From: Notospermus geniculatus
Lineage: Eukaryota; Nemertea; Pilidiophora; Heteronemertea; Lineidae
Assembly: GCA_002633025.1 (NCBI GenBank)
Contig: NMRB01000041.1
Coordinates: forward strand, 797,622-861,621
Direction: 5' to 3'
Length of the DNA: 64,000 nucleotides
Part shown: positions 43,612-55,400 of the stretch, piece after piece
Position numbering within the stretch: position 1 is the stretch's first letter
Layout: each line of letters begins with the position of its first letter
The notes under the pieces: model-generated
What the model was told of the DNA's origin: nothing
The model's database searches: none
The model's input: only the letters and a program-made list of their open reading frames with translations
Program-made: the position numbers and the translations under genes

Positions 43612-43740
43612 AGCAGTCAGTGACAATGGAGGGGGCAAGAGGCGGCAGCAGCAATCAGTGACAATGGAGGGGGCAAAAGGCGGGAGCAGCAATCACTGAA
43701 AATGAAGGGGTGGGAGGCGGCAGCAAGTGGTCGACAATGG
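43612..43740. repeat. ~48-bp GC-rich minisatellite
   Basis: Three units with CAGTGACAATGGAGGGGGC and GGCGG-AGCAGCAATCA. CCCC-rich tracts follow to 44260. 43170-43600 has no recognised feature. Confidence 0.8.
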
Positions 43741-44029
43741 TATGATGGTATGGGGGCGGTGACCTGTTTCCTCTCATGCTCCTGCCCGCACCTGGAAGCT
43801 GATGATTCCACTGCAGTGCAGATGCACAGGGACAGTCCCCATAAACCTGATCCACATGTTTACCCCCCCCCCCCCGCCCCCATGGGCCATTATGCCACTG
43901 TCGACCTCACTTAATTGCTGCCAGCTCCCCCGCCTGCCCGCCCCTCCCCCATTGTCGTTTTAGGCAGTGCGCCTAAGATGCCCGCGCCAACGGGCATCTA
44001 GAAGGCCGTAGATGCGATTTCCTGACATC

Positions 44030-44155
44030 TCACTGTCAGGATCAAAACAGAGGCTTTATTCTTGCGTTTTTTGCTTATTCTCACAAAGTATTGAAAAAAT
44101 AATAATCGGTGGTGGCGAGCGTGCAGGGAGGTCACGACCCCCTCTGGATCCGCGC
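44030..44155. mobile_element. hAT-type end fragment
   Basis: CCCCCTCTGGATCCGCGCC continues TGCG. Its complement CGCAGGCGCGGATCCAG is a typical hAT-like end, as at 29341. Confidence 0.5.
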
Positions 44156-44387
44156 CTGCGACATGCCAGACCCTCCCCGACATGCCTCCACCCCACCCCA
44201 CCCCCTCATTGTCAGTCTCCCACAACCTGCCTGATCCACATGTTTATGCCCCCTCCCCCCAGGCGTAGGCCTTTATAGGCCTATCAGTAAGCTTTTTTGT
44301 GCATCCATCAGAGAACCTTAGATCTATATATTAATACGTAGTTGCATTTCTTGTGACTTCTCCAACTTCAGTGTTGACATTGTTGAT

Positions 44388-44526
44388 GGGCCGTATTCAA
44401 AAAGGCTGTTTAAGACTAAGACGCGTGTAACTTCGTCAAATGCATGGTGGAAATGTGTGCATTTTAGTGAAGTTACACGCGTTTAAGTCTTAATCGCGCG
44501 ATGATCACCCTTTTTGAATACGGCCC
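44388..44526. mobile_element. Foldback MITE 'GGGCCGTATTCAAAAAG', pair of 12869
   Basis: Ends GGGCCGTATTCAAAAAGG / CCTTTTTGAATACGGCCC. The right arm has a small insertion AATCGCGCGATGATC relative to the left arm. Confidence 0.88.
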
Positions 44527-44829
44527 GATGTGTTTAGGCCTATCTAGAATAAGGCAGGTGTAAAAGAATCTAATATCCCCCGATATGTGATGTTCCCCAA
44601 CAATACATTTACGGATTAAGCGCCACCATTGATTCCTGAATGCGGTAGATTGAAAGGGGTGATAAATAATCTCTAGCCCTATGCTACTTTGGCGATGCAA
44701 ACCGTGGCAAGCTATACTTTATAACAAAGTACATACAAAAGTCTTCCAGTTCCCAAAATTGCATGAAATTTGAGTGTGTATTAACCGCGTAGTAGCAGTC
44801 ACAAAAAAACGCAACTGCCTATTAATATA

Positions 44830-45330
44830 TAGGGTGTCCCAAAAAATGTACACAGTTTCATTATTTTTTCATGGTACTTTTTCCCTTTAAATTTGTATCT
44901 AATGCTTGTTTTCGTGTTCTGGGGACATGGAAGTTTTGTTTGACAACCATTAACGACTTAGGAAAATACCAAGGCTGACGATTCACCAGCGTACGAAAGT
45001 TGCTGAGTGTTGTCACCTGGAGAAAAGTGCCACCAAAGCTCAGCGCCAGTACTCTGCACATTTCGGTCTTCATCCTCGCCTTTCACCAACAATGGTAACA
45101 ATTCAACGGATTTTACGTAAATTTTCTACTGGAGGCAGTATCCGTGACCCTAATAAGGGCCACAGTGATCAACAACATCCCCCAAGAAACATTTCCTGCA
45201 GTAATGCGAAACATGGCAGTTCGTATGTAATCAGTTATTGGACGTCGTGGAGGTTATATCCAACACGTGGTCAGAGAGAGAAGGGTTAATTCATGCCAGA
45301 CTGTGCCGGACAACCATAAAATGACAATGC
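44830..45330 (+). pseudogene. Mariner-type element, internally deleted
   Basis: A left terminus GGGTGTCCCAAAAAATGTAC with TA flank leads to a degenerate reading frame. The N-terminal part has the helix-turn-helix of a mariner-type transposase (LHPRLSPTMVTIQRILRKFS, then TGGSIRD). The end jumps to FPAVMRNMAVR and GRRGGYIQHVV, the family's C-terminus. The catalytic DDD region is gone and the right terminus was not found. The element is dead. Confidence 0.65.
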
Positions 45331-45339
45331 AGAAAAAAC

Positions 45340-45750
45340 CTTCCATCCTTCTGCTTTAGAATGATACCGGGTACTTTATTTGTAAATTAAATATCAATAT
45401 TCTGGCATCTAAGTACGTTTTTTTGCTCTAAGTTTTCAAATCGTATGTCCTAATTTCTAAATAGCCTACATACTTTTTTGAGAAATGATATGCTAAATGT
45501 TAAATCTGTAATTTGGTGGAGAAGATACCAGAATATCCATATAAATAAACTATATCTGAAAGTTATGTTAAATCAGGAGTTTTTTCGTACCGGTACGGAG
45601 AAAAATTAAACAATCTTTTGACAAACGGCATGGAAGCAGATGGAAGTAAAAGCGACATAAGGCTGACCGATCCATAGCCAAAGTGAGAAAGATAGGGCCT
45701 ACATAGCAAATGATGGGCAGAAGAGAACTCTTCCTTCGGGAGTCGTTATT
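45340..45750. other. No recognised feature
   Basis: AT-rich, non-coding in appearance. Confidence 0.4.
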
Positions 45751-45754
45751 ATTT

Positions 45755-46147
45755 TTTTTCAAAAATATATCAAGATCTCGCCAAAAATGCATTTTTGTCC
45801 AAAATTTCACCACTTGCTTGGCAACCCAGTGAACTCAACTATGAGATGCCCCCTCGCCATGCTGTGCAAACGGGACATTACACTTGTTTTGGTGGCCGGG
45901 CATTTTGAATTGAACTCTGATTGAAAGCATGAAATTGATCTGTTTACAAGGTGTTGGTGTTACTCCAACCACAGTGATTTTGAATAACAATTGGCCTGTT
46001 GAACTAGCCAACATTCAATTCAGGGCATTGATTGGGGACATGTCTAAGGGACCATCTTATAGTTGGGTTCACTGATTGCCAAGCATGTGCTGAGATTTTG
46101 GGCAAAAATGCAATTTTTGGCGAGATCTTGATATATTTTTGGAAAAT
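45755..46147. repeat. ~393-bp foldback with ~100-bp arms
   Basis: AAATATATCAAGATCTCGCC at the left and GGCGAGATCTTGATATATTT at the right. The arms extend inward to CCCAGTGAACTCAACTAT / ATAGTTGGGTTCACTGA. Confidence 0.85.
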
Positions 46148-46591
46148 TTTCACTGGACTGTCGCTTTATGACCAAGGCTGCTGAAGGTTGTGCAGGTGAA
46201 AAATTTGATGAAAACTTCAGTTGGTGAAACCTCCAAACCACCCTGCCCTCTTTGAACTGCTGTGATAGACAGGGCTGTTGGTCGATTTGAATAATTGAAA
46301 TGGGATGTGTTAGATAGTGCATGTGGCTTTCACATGTCCAAAAATTGGGAAAAAATAATTAGTAGTTATCGAGTAACTCAAGAATATCTGGTGCGGATTT
46401 ACTTATGACCAACAGTGTACATTCTTTGGTCAGAAGGCTGCCAGTGCCAGTGCCAATGCCGATGCCAGAGTGTCCGTGCCAGGTGTTGAACCGACCTAAA
46501 TCAACTTTGTTTGTAAAATGGGGCCTATCTGCGGATGAGCTTGTCAGAGCGCCACGGGTATGAAGGCTGCAGAGATACGAATCAGTGTTAA

Positions 46592-46990
46592 GGCCCTTTT
46601 CCACTATAGCAGTTTTCCGCCATGGTTTGCGGCGAGCGGCACGAAGGGAGCAAGAAATAAAAGTGGAAAATAAGAATGGGAAATTTTGGCATTTTGGGCG
46701 AATTTATCAATTTCTCAAATAGGATGAATGTTGTTCTTTAAATGACATTACATTTTGTCCGATTTTTCGTGTGATATTTCTCATAATGGGAAAAAATTTA
46801 CCCCAATTTGAGTAGTTGAAAAATTCGCCCAAAATGCCAAAATTTCCCAGTTGTTATTTTCCACAAAAACGTTTTTGTTTCTTACTCCCTTTACGGTTTA
46901 CACAGGCATTGGGATAGATTTACACACCTTGCATGTACTGTAAAACCATTGAAGGACTCAAAACCCTGAACAGGGATGGCACGTTTTTCT
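46592..46990. mobile_element. Foldback inside a 'GGCCCTTTTCCACT' element
   Basis: The outer element begins GGCCCTTTTCCACTATAGC and has the CACAGGCATTGGGATAG segment near 46905. Inside, 46640-46720 and 46795-46900 are complementary (AATTTTGGCATTTTGGGCG). Confidence 0.75.
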
Positions 46991-47068
46991 TAGCCCGCAC
47001 CACTTGTGTTGATACATTTTACGTCAGTGGGGGAAACGTTGTAAATGGTTGCTTTCTTTTTCTTTCAG

Positions 47069-47407
47069 ATTGAGAAGATGTGAGTTCACTGTTTGTTGAC
47101 AAAATTCAATTACTCGACGTTATGAACAGGTTCTTCATCGATATAACGATGTTGGTACAAGACAGAAAATTCTGACCGAAATTTGTCATACAATTACCTG
47201 CAAGATTCCTTGTCAAGCGAATACCTGTAAAGATTCCCTCGTCAAAGGAACATCAAACACTTGGTTCTGCCCTGTATTGACCTTTCAATCCACGTCATGC
47301 ACTACTCATGTTATGGACAATTAAACATGTGTGTCAAGTTCATTAAGTGATCACTGACAGCTACCACCGTTGTTTTTTCTTGTTGTTAACACGATTGTCG
47401 AACAGCA
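47069..47407 (+). promoter_or_regulatory. 5'UTR exon of the second SNTX-like gene
   Basis: It follows the acceptor TTTCTTTTTCTTTCAG and starts ATTGAGAAGATGTG. It holds one or two degenerate units of the UTR repeat that expanded in the first gene, then a (T/GTT)-rich stretch before the ATG. Confidence 0.75.
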
Positions 47408-49690
47408 ATGTCAGGGTCGGGTGTTCTGACAATACCGGGATTTGGACGTCCCTTCGATTTAGGTATGCTCTATGACTGCCGGAGTGATAAGTTGGTACCT
47501 GACGTCAAATTGTGGAATGAAGAAAATCTTGGGAAAGACATCATTTCCCACCCCTATCAGACAAGTGATTTCAGTATTAGTGCCAAAGATACAATAGAGA
47601 GCAAATTATCTGCTCTTGGTATTGAACCAGGCTTAAGGATGAGTTTTTTCGGGGGGTTGGTTCCTGTCCTCGGCTCCGCAAGGTATCTTAATGACCGGAA
47701 CACTTCTGACCATCAGTCAAGGGCTACATTGATATTCAAATGTACCACAAAATTTGAGGAACTTACTATGAGCCACTTGGGCAGAGAAAATGTACATAAT
47801 CCCGCTGTTTTTGACGAGGGTACAGCTACACATGTAGTGACAGGTGTGACATACGGTGCCAGAGCTTTTTTTGTGTTTGACAATCAACTCTCCAACAAGG
47901 ACATGGAGAAAAACATCGAAGATGAATTACTTGCGATGGTGAAGGCTTTGCCCGGTATGGGAATAGATGGACAGTGTTCACTTAGAATGTCAGAGAATAA
48001 CGCAAAGAAATTCGACAATCTTCAGGTCGCGTTTTATGGCGACTTCCAACCGTCTCCGTCTATCATGTCTGTTGCAGATGCCGTGAAACTTTTTAAAGAT
48101 TTTCCATCGCAACTGCTAGGTCATAAGGAGGAGAATGCAGTGCCAGTGGAAGTTTGGCTTTATCCCCTTGAAAAGCTCGACAGTAAGGCAGCTCGATTGG
48201 TCCGTGAGATCAGTGCCAACTTAGTCATCGATGCTGAGAACTGTGTAGAGGAGTTTGATATACTCCGTAGAAGGTGTAATGACCTTGGAAGGAGACCAGC
48301 ATGTCAGAACTTCCCGCAAATCAAAAAGAAACTGAACAAGTTTGGCAAAAGGGTGAAGGAATACAAATCAATTTTCATGCAGCAGTTGCAGCTGATTTTG
48401 CCAAAGATTCGCGGTGGAGATGAGGAGGAATCCAGTCTGCTTCAATTGTTCGTCAGAAAAGAAGAATCCCCATTCAGTTATCGACTGTTAAAACAGTGGC
48501 TTGATAACTGCGAAGAGAAAATCAACCTGATGGAGAAATATACATCCTGCATGGAGGTCAAAATTGCTACAAGTGCAGGTGATTTAGATAGCGAAATCGT
48601 AAATCCACAGGTTAGATTTTGCGTTTGTTTCAGCATACGATTTCCCACAAAGGATCAACTACTTCCTGAGATGAAAAAATATCTTCTCCAGTGTAATGAC
48701 GGTTCTTTCAAGCCAAGTCAAGTTTCAGTCAGTGAAACCTCGTTACTTGATCAGGTCGAGGTGGGTTTTGCTAGAAATGCCCGCCGTTTTATAGATTTTC
48801 GTTTGGCCAATGCTGATCGACAGGATATTTCATTCATTCTTGCTGAAGATAAGATAACCAGCAAAATAAGAAACAAGAAGATAACCAACAAACTTGGAAG
48901 CTCCATTCAGCTGTACTGTGATCGCAGATTGATTGACGGGGACTTCAAACCGCCTTCCAAACCAGGGAAACCCAAGGACATATCGCGTGCTCATGACGCA
49001 TTGTCGATATCATGGCAACGACCAGAGGAAGAAGTGATAACCGAATATAGGATGTCTTACAAGATGTTTGGCTCCAGTAACTGGTTGACCCTAACAAGCA
49101 GCTCTGAACGTTTCGATCTCCAAGACCTCACAGCCGGAACTTCATATGAAGTGAAGGTGGCGGCACTTTGTGAAGCTGGATCAGGCCTTTACAGTGACGT
49201 GAATGTCATAAAGACGAGCCCTACAAACCCTACAAGCAAGCCAAACGTCTGGCCGGCATCTGCGTCAACAGTAAGGATCGAGTGGGAAAGGCCAACAATA
49301 ATTGGAAAAAACATCGTAATAAAATCCTATGATGTTGTGAGACGTCTGGAATCAGACCAGGACGGGGACACGTGGAGTCAATGTGGGAAGACAGACGGGA
49401 ACACATTAGCTGCTGATATTTCCCTGGACCGTGATACGCCTTACAGATACAGAATCGTTGTCAACTGTGGCAGCGAAAAGAGTAATCCAAGCGCTGAGAG
49501 CGATGTCATCATCATTGATAAGGAGGTTTTAAGGGAATTGCGCTGTCAGTCCAGAACGATTGAAAATGTTTACAAACAACCGTTAGTTTTTCAAGTTCCT
49601 CTGATAGAACCTCTGATAGAAGTCGAAGTTGACAGCACAAATATGATCAGCACGACGTCGTTTTCTCTTGATCAGATTACGCCACCATAG
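47408..49690 (+). CDS. Stonustoxin-family (SNTX) perforin-like protein 2 with two FN3 domains
   Basis: 760 residues in one exon. The start ATG precedes LTIPGFGRPFDLGMLYDCRS, a clear SNTX N-terminus. A MACPF/CDC-like domain (about 1-260, with DRNTSDHQSRATLIF), a FAT-like helical domain (about 265-385, with CVEEFDILRRRCNDLGRR) and a thioredoxin-like domain (about 395-515) follow in the family order. From residue 517 (KPKDISRAHDALSISWQRP) there is a first fibronectin type III domain ending near 600. A second runs from about 608 (VRIEWERP core, PYRYRIVVNCG) to about 700. A 60-residue tail has no recognised domain. FN3 modules usually mediate protein contact, so this copy may bind a partner that the first cannot. 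No signal peptide or membrane segment is present, which argues for cytosolic action or non-classical release. The frame is intact. AATAAA at 49983 is a plausible poly(A) signal. Confidence 0.92.
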   Translation: MSGSGVLTIPGFGRPFDLGMLYDCRSDKLVPDVKLWNEENLGKDIISHPYQTSDFSISAKDTIESKLSALGIEPGLRMSFFGGLVPVLGSARYLNDRNTSDHQSRATLIFKCTTKFEELTMSHLGRENVHNPAVFDEGTATHVVTGVTYGARAFFVFDNQLSNKDMEKNIEDELLAMVKALPGMGIDGQCSLRMSENNAKKFDNLQVAFYGDFQPSPSIMSVADAVKLFKDFPSQLLGHKEENAVPVEVWLYPLEKLDSKAARLVREISANLVIDAENCVEEFDILRRRCNDLGRRPACQNFPQIKKKLNKFGKRVKEYKSIFMQQLQLILPKIRGGDEEESSLLQLFVRKEESPFSYRLLKQWLDNCEEKINLMEKYTSCMEVKIATSAGDLDSEIVNPQVRFCVCFSIRFPTKDQLLPEMKKYLLQCNDGSFKPSQVSVSETSLLDQVEVGFARNARRFIDFRLANADRQDISFILAEDKITSKIRNKKITNKLGSSIQLYCDRRLIDGDFKPPSKPGKPKDISRAHDALSISWQRPEEEVITEYRMSYKMFGSSNWLTLTSSSERFDLQDLTAGTSYEVKVAALCEAGSGLYSDVNVIKTSPTNPTSKPNVWPASASTVRIEWERPTIIGKNIVIKSYDVVRRLESDQDGDTWSQCGKTDGNTLAADISLDRDTPYRYRIVVNCGSEKSNPSAESDVIIIDKEVLRELRCQSRTIENVYKQPLVFQVPLIEPLIEVEVDSTNMISTTSFSLDQITPP

Positions 49691-49870
49691 AACACCACTG
49701 AGTGTACCACCTAATAGATATGGGGCACCACAGGACACCTCAGACACCATAGAACACCACTGACTGTACCACCACATAGATATGGTGCACCACAGGACAC
49801 CTCAGACCACCATAGAACACCACTGACTCTACCACCACAGAGATGCTGGGCACCCCAGGACACCACTGTA
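49683..49870. repeat. 62-63-bp minisatellite spanning the stop codon
   Basis: Units start CCATAGAACACCACTGA at 49686, 49748 and 49811. The TAG of the second SNTX-like gene is part of the first unit. A distant relation (GGACACC words) continues at 50395-50600, which also has the hairpin ACCCAAGAAACACC / GGTGTTTTCTTGGGT. Confidence 0.88.
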
Positions 49871-49982
49871 CATCCTCAGGAAAGCTTCCTTAGTTGCAAA
49901 CTTTGTGAAAATTATGAAAGCACTCCAAAATGTTCCCAAATTATATGAAAAACATCTTTTCTCGCAAGTTTAATAACGTTTT

Positions 49983-49988
49983 AATAAA
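49983..49988 (+). terminator. Candidate poly(A) signal AATAAA
   Basis: Lies about 290 bases after the stop of the second SNTX-like gene. No other candidate is nearer. Confidence 0.5.
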
Positions 49989-50927
49989 AGATAATCATAA
50001 GATGTCATAACTGAGAAGGTGAGAATGAAAAAGCCTTGTAAAAAACTTTCTCCATTGATAAAAAATCCTGGACTTGAATATTCTGCTTTGTAAATCTATA
50101 AGATTCTGGCCCCTATAGACACTAATCATTTCTGATGTTGGTTACTGTTGATCTGCAATTTTGAGCGAGAATACGGTGCTAATAATTTTGACTAAAAACC
50201 AAATTAATGTTAAAACGTAAAACATACACTTCCAGAGCAGTCTCTTCACCTGTCAAAAAGTTTTGACAACTTCACTGTTTTCAAGCATTTTTATGAGGTA
50301 CAAGGGGTACTCTCCTTAGTATCCTCGGAAGGGAAAGAATACTTCCAAAGGGCACATATTCCCTCAATCCTTCGAAAACTCCATTAGTCCATATGTCCCA
50401 CCACAAACGGACACCCTATAATGTCCCACCACACACGGACACCTCACAAGGACACCTCTGAGTCTGTGAGGTGGGACTGTTTCATTTTACCCATTGGGAC
50501 ACTGCTGAGTCACCATTGGGACACCATTGGAAGCACCCAAGAAACACCTGTCATCCTGTGTGGTGTTTTCTTGGGTGTCCCTGCGGTGTTCTTGAAGGGT
50601 GTTTCTAGGGTGAATTCATGAATATTTTTAGTAGGGGACCAAGACGTAAAATATTCTCGGAAGCCAGACTAGCCGCTAGAAAGTCCGCTTTGCTGACAAT
50701 TCGACCTACCCCCGATAAATTCACCAAAGAGTCATTAATTATACTGGGAAAAAAAATCTGGGCATGTTAACGGACGGAGCTGTCGACTTTCGCTATCATT
50801 TTTTTTTCTCTTCAAAACAGTACAAAAAAGTAGAGTAGGCCACTATTTCCTTCTCAGCTGAGAGAATTGACGCAACAAGTCACATCAAATTTACCAAATT
50901 TTACGGAAATCAGAATACGACAAAAGG

Positions 50928-51077
50928 TTAAAGCGAATCGACAGTCGTTTTTTAAACAGAACGATGATGTTTGTAAACATTGCCCTCACAACCAATCAGA
51001 ATGCAGGAAATGAGTGTTTGTAAACAAAGATTCGTCCCCTTTTGCATTCAAATTTTTTCGCTGACACATCGCTTTAA
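50928..51077. mobile_element. TTAA-flanked MITE 'AGCGAATCGACAG', copy 3
   Basis: TTAA at both ends; nearly identical to 33465-33614. Confidence 0.88.
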
Positions 51078-51287
51078 TACATTGCAGACGAGCTGACAAA
51101 ATTGTTTGAAACTACGCTAATTTGTAGGTCGGAAAAATGTCTTATCTTTTGCCAAGGTACACGCGTTGACATAAGTTTATCTCCACATGAAACTCTGGAA
51201 AGGGCTAGACCGGTACTACTTTTGCACAGTGCAAAATGCATTGTCATGGCGAATGAATTTTTGACCGTTGCACAAGCAATTGCGTAG

Positions 51288-51664
51288 CAACCTCGTCCCC
51301 AGGGGTATAGTTCGCTCAGACAACCTCGGACCACTCGCTCACTAACCGGCCTGGCATCAGCTTCGGTTGTTAGACCAGGAATCTTGGACTAAGTATAGGT
51401 GGCAGCACGAGTCACAATAATCAATTTGAAATACTTACTTGTGCTTTTTTAAATTCATTTTACAAAAAATCATCAAACCAGGATATAGATGACCTTCTGG
51501 TTTAATCCAAAATATTTTGAAAATTTCTTTGGGTATATTCTTGGGTATATTTGAGGGTTTCCCGTCAACCAACCACATGCGTTAAATCGAAACCTGATGC
51601 CAGGGGTTAGTGACGCGACCGCCATATTGTCAGAAAGCGAACTATACCCCTGGGGACGAGGTTG
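51288..51664. mobile_element. 377-bp TIR element with 9-bp target duplication
   Basis: TIR CAACCTCGTCCCCAGGGG and complement. Perfect direct repeat ATTGCGTAG at 51279-51287 and 51665-51673. The duplication length suits a Mutator- or hAT-like element. Confidence 0.92.
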
Positions 51665-51892
51665 ATTGCGTAGGGATTCCAAAGAGTTCGTACTTTGTTC
51701 CTCAATAAAACATTGAATACCCAACAGAATGTTAAAATCCTAGTGTTTTTACAAATAATGGAACAAATTCTAATTTTCGGTATGATCACTTTGTCAAATA
51801 ATCTGTAAAATCGATGAGCACAAGAATCTTGTGCTGGGTTCCAGCCCTTTTCAAGGTCTGAGCCAAGGAACGATGGTGGCGACCTCTTCAGA

Positions 51893-52386
51893 TTGTGTTG
51901 TTGTGTGCGGATCATTTGGAAAGAGAGCGTGTTGGCCTAGTGTTTAAAAATCGGCCTCCATCTTGCAGTGTATATTTTTAGTGTTAGAGTGTGCAGATGA
52001 TTTTAAATGATTTTTGCTGTATTAACTTAGAATATATGGCACGTACATTATACAAATGAGATAGATAATTATCGACTGCAGCATATAAAACATAGATATT
52101 TTCTCCTTGAAAGTGGTGGTGGACATGGATTGAAAAGCGTGTCTAGGCGTAGGCGTAGGGCCTGCATTAAAAGCTCATTATGCCAGTCTTAAATTTTATA
52201 CCATGTGCTACTGTAGTGTTTAAAACAATATTATCGTATTATTGCAGTGTTCTTGTGTGCGAATGTTTTGGAAATAATATAGCGTGTACTGTAGTGTATA
52301 AAAATTGGCTTTCATATTGCAGTGTATATTTTTTAAATGTTAGAGTGTGCAGATCATTTTAAATGAATTTTGCTCTATTTAGAATA
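51893..52386 (+). repeat. Segmental repeat units a and b (part)
   Basis: Unit a (51893-52140) shares GAGATAGATAATTATCGACT and TTTTCTCCTTGAAAGTGG with the units at 53355, 54895 and 60600. Unit b starts near 52190 and is cut at 52386 by a mariner-type element. Confidence 0.8.
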
Positions 52387-52388
52387 TA

Positions 52389-53350
52389 TCGGGTGTCCGA
52401 GAAAGAACGTCCCACTTTTCTAACTTCAGTATCTCCAGGGGGTCGGACTGAATGCAATAAAACTGCGCCAAAATATGTTATGATAAAATAAAGAACTGGT
52501 GTAAAGTCCAGTTGTGCAGTATCATAAATCCAGACTCAGTGAACACTGTCCTGATTAAAAATACTAGAACAGACGCAAGCAAATGCATAAAACCATCATG
52601 GCGCCCGCTGGTCTATATTTTGCTCGGCGTCGGTCTGTTGCTCTTGGAGCTGTAGAATGACGTCACTAGCCGGGAATCCGGCTGAGATCATTTGCTTTCA
52701 CCGGTCTTCGAATGCAAGCTGCCCAGAAGACCGGGTACCAGTCTTTGATACTACCCCAAAAAAGAAGAATAAAACTGTTATATCTCCTGATGTACCACAC
52801 TGAATACCACAGAATTGCACCGAAACTGAGATTATGCTGACATCAAGCCGTGGCATAAATTTCTTGTCAATCTCCCACTGAGTGTGGAATGATGTCCGGT
52901 GCAAAAGGACAAGTCAAAAAGTGAAATAATGGGCCTGTGAATTATAACTCCTCGCTCACAATACTTGAAACAATGATAAATTTGTTCACTGTCATCTGGG
53001 GTTCCGAAACTAGTTGTGTCCAAGGATTACAAAATTGCTGTGTCCTTGAATGCATCTTCCCATGGACTAAAAAGATGGTGCTAGAACTGTCTGGGAATGG
53101 CAGTTTTGACTGGTGCCGACCCTTTGGTATCGGGTGGTGCCGTTGAATCTGCATCTCTGACACTGCACGTTAAGACTTGCATCATTGTACCGGATGTTAT
53201 TCCGTGCCCAAGAGGGATATTGATTTGAAATTTACATCATCTCTTTGTCTTATCACACCCTTAATTTTGGTGCAGTTTTATGGTATTCGGTTTGATATTT
53301 CACCAGATATTTAACTTTGAAAAGTGGGACATTTTTTCTGGGACACCCCA
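52389..53350. mobile_element. 962-bp mariner-type non-autonomous element
   Basis: TA flanks; TIR TCGGGTGTCC at the left and GGACACCCCA at the right, both next to CCCACTTTTC/GAAAAGTGGG. No transposase frame survives. It splits segmental unit b. Confidence 0.85.
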
Positions 53351-53352
53351 TA

Positions 53353-53830
53353 CGTGTACTAGTATATGGCATGAGGTACATAGATTATCGACTACACTAT
53401 GTAAGACAGAGATTTTCTCCTTGAAAGTGGGGCGGGCATGGATTCAAAAGTGTGTTATTTGCCAAGTCATGTAGGCCTAATGGTGATTCATGACATCATT
53501 ACATATTTTTTTAGATGTCAGATAAAACGTGACTGGCAGGTTGCCACGTCTCCTTTGTAACACCGATCTGGCCTGCTGTTGCTCATGTTCGTGGTCAGTT
53601 TGCACAGAGCGCACGAAAATTGTCTGAATTCCCTGACGACAAAGCCTGAATACATGTACCTTTTGTTAGGAGCATGGTCTGCATAAAAAGTGCATTCTGG
53701 TCTGTTGTAGTACAGTATTTGTTTATGAATTCTTTAATCAAGTATAGACACATATTGTGTAATTCATCTTGACCACCAAGTGTTGTGACATCGCTCCGCC
53801 CTCCGACTACGCTCACACAAACCCTTGACG
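53353..53830 (+). repeat. Segmental unit b, continuation
   Basis: Shares GATTTTCTCCTTGAAAGTGG, AAAACGTGACTGGCAGG, CGATCTGGCC and GCCTGAATACATGTACCTTT with unit c. 53830-54520 shows no recognised feature. Confidence 0.8.
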
Positions 53831-54524
53831 AGTTTCGCTGTGGTGAGCTGTTTCCAACCGGATGTTCCTGTTTGTGGACTGACTCCCGCTGTTAGTTTTC
53901 GTTTTTCGTCAAAGATCGTTAACATTTGCAATAAACCTGAACATTTCTAAATACCACGTCAGTTTTTCTGTACACCTGCCTTCTCTGTTTGAGAAAATTT
54001 CGTTATTTTTGTTCAACAGCATAGTTCATGCAAGTAGTGGGTAAATCGCAATTGATAGAATGGCTGGACAATTTGTGACCATCCTCGTTCCTAATGCTTT
54101 CCAACCACAAAATACACAGCGGTTGGTTTAACTGGCTTGGTGCCAACCTGGCAGTGAGGTTGGCTAACGAGTGTTCTGATTGGTGCATGGCAACTCGAGG
54201 TGCGAGAGAAACAGAAATCCTGTCGAAGTTCTCCATGGGTTTGTGCGTACGAAGTATGAGGTAGTACAGACACATGGTAGGCCATGATGTGTGTAATTTG
54301 GACTATTCAGCATTATTCATAATTGTACCAGTTATTCGTAGTTTTTCGCCATTTAACCGACTGATGTTTACTGTATATACAGCCTTATACTCAAATTGAT
54401 ACGCAAGAGGGTGTCCCATTAAATGCAGAAAGTCCCGGTAGTTTGAATTTTGCAAGTACATGTACATGTATGCGTAATAGGTTTACATGTAAAATCTTAC
54501 ATGTGGGTCTTTAGATTTTATAGC

Positions 54525-55400
54525 GTGTGTTACTGCAGTGTTTAAAAAAATATTCGCATTATTGCAGTGTTGTTGTGTGCAGATCATTTGGAAATTAATA
54601 CTGTGGTCGCGGAGTTATGCCGGACTGGGGGCGGTCAGGCCTAGCCGTACTTTTAGGGAAGGTATGGCCCAAACAAAAATGATTTGGTATCGGGGCATGT
54701 CTCAGGATCATTCATATCCGCCCACACCACAATTTCAGTCCACAGGCCCAACCCCAAATTCCCCAGAACCAATGGGTGGATATGGAGTCGAATCCGGCAC
54801 AACTCCGAGACCACAGTATATTGCCTGTCTGTAGTGTTTAAAAATTGGCCTTCATTATGCTTTGTATGTTTTTAGCGTTAGAGTGTGCATCCCCATTTTA
54901 AATGAATTTTGCTCTATTAAAGCTTAGTAGGCTACATACTATATATGGCATGTATATTTTTACAAATGAGATAGATAATTATCGACTACAGTATATAAGA
55001 CATAGAGATTTTCTCCTTGAAAGTGGTGACGGACATGGATTGAAAAGTGTGACATTTGTCAAGGTCATGTAACAGTGATTCCTGACGTCATTACATAACA
55101 TTACAGACGTCGGATAAAACGTGACTGGCAGGGTGCCAGGTTTCCTTTATAACAGCGATCTGGCCAGTTTGTGCAGAACGCAAGAAAATTGTCTGAATTC
55201 ACTGACAAAGCCTGAATACATGTACCTTTTGCTAAGAGCATGGTGTGCTGAAAAAGTGCAACACTAATCAGATGATTCTGAAGAAGGCCTGTTTATAGTA
55301 TTTGTTTACGAATTCTTTATTCAAGTATTGACACATATTATGTAATTTGGACTATTCAGCATTATTCATTACATGTTTACAGTAAGTAGGTAAGTATAGC
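54525..55400 (+). repeat. Segmental unit c
   Basis: Same order of shared words as unit b (TTGTTGTGTGCAGATCATTTG, CGACTACAGTATATAAGACA, CGTGACTGGCAGG). About 220 bp at 54610-54830 appear to be inserted. 55400-55745 has nothing recognised. Confidence 0.8.
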
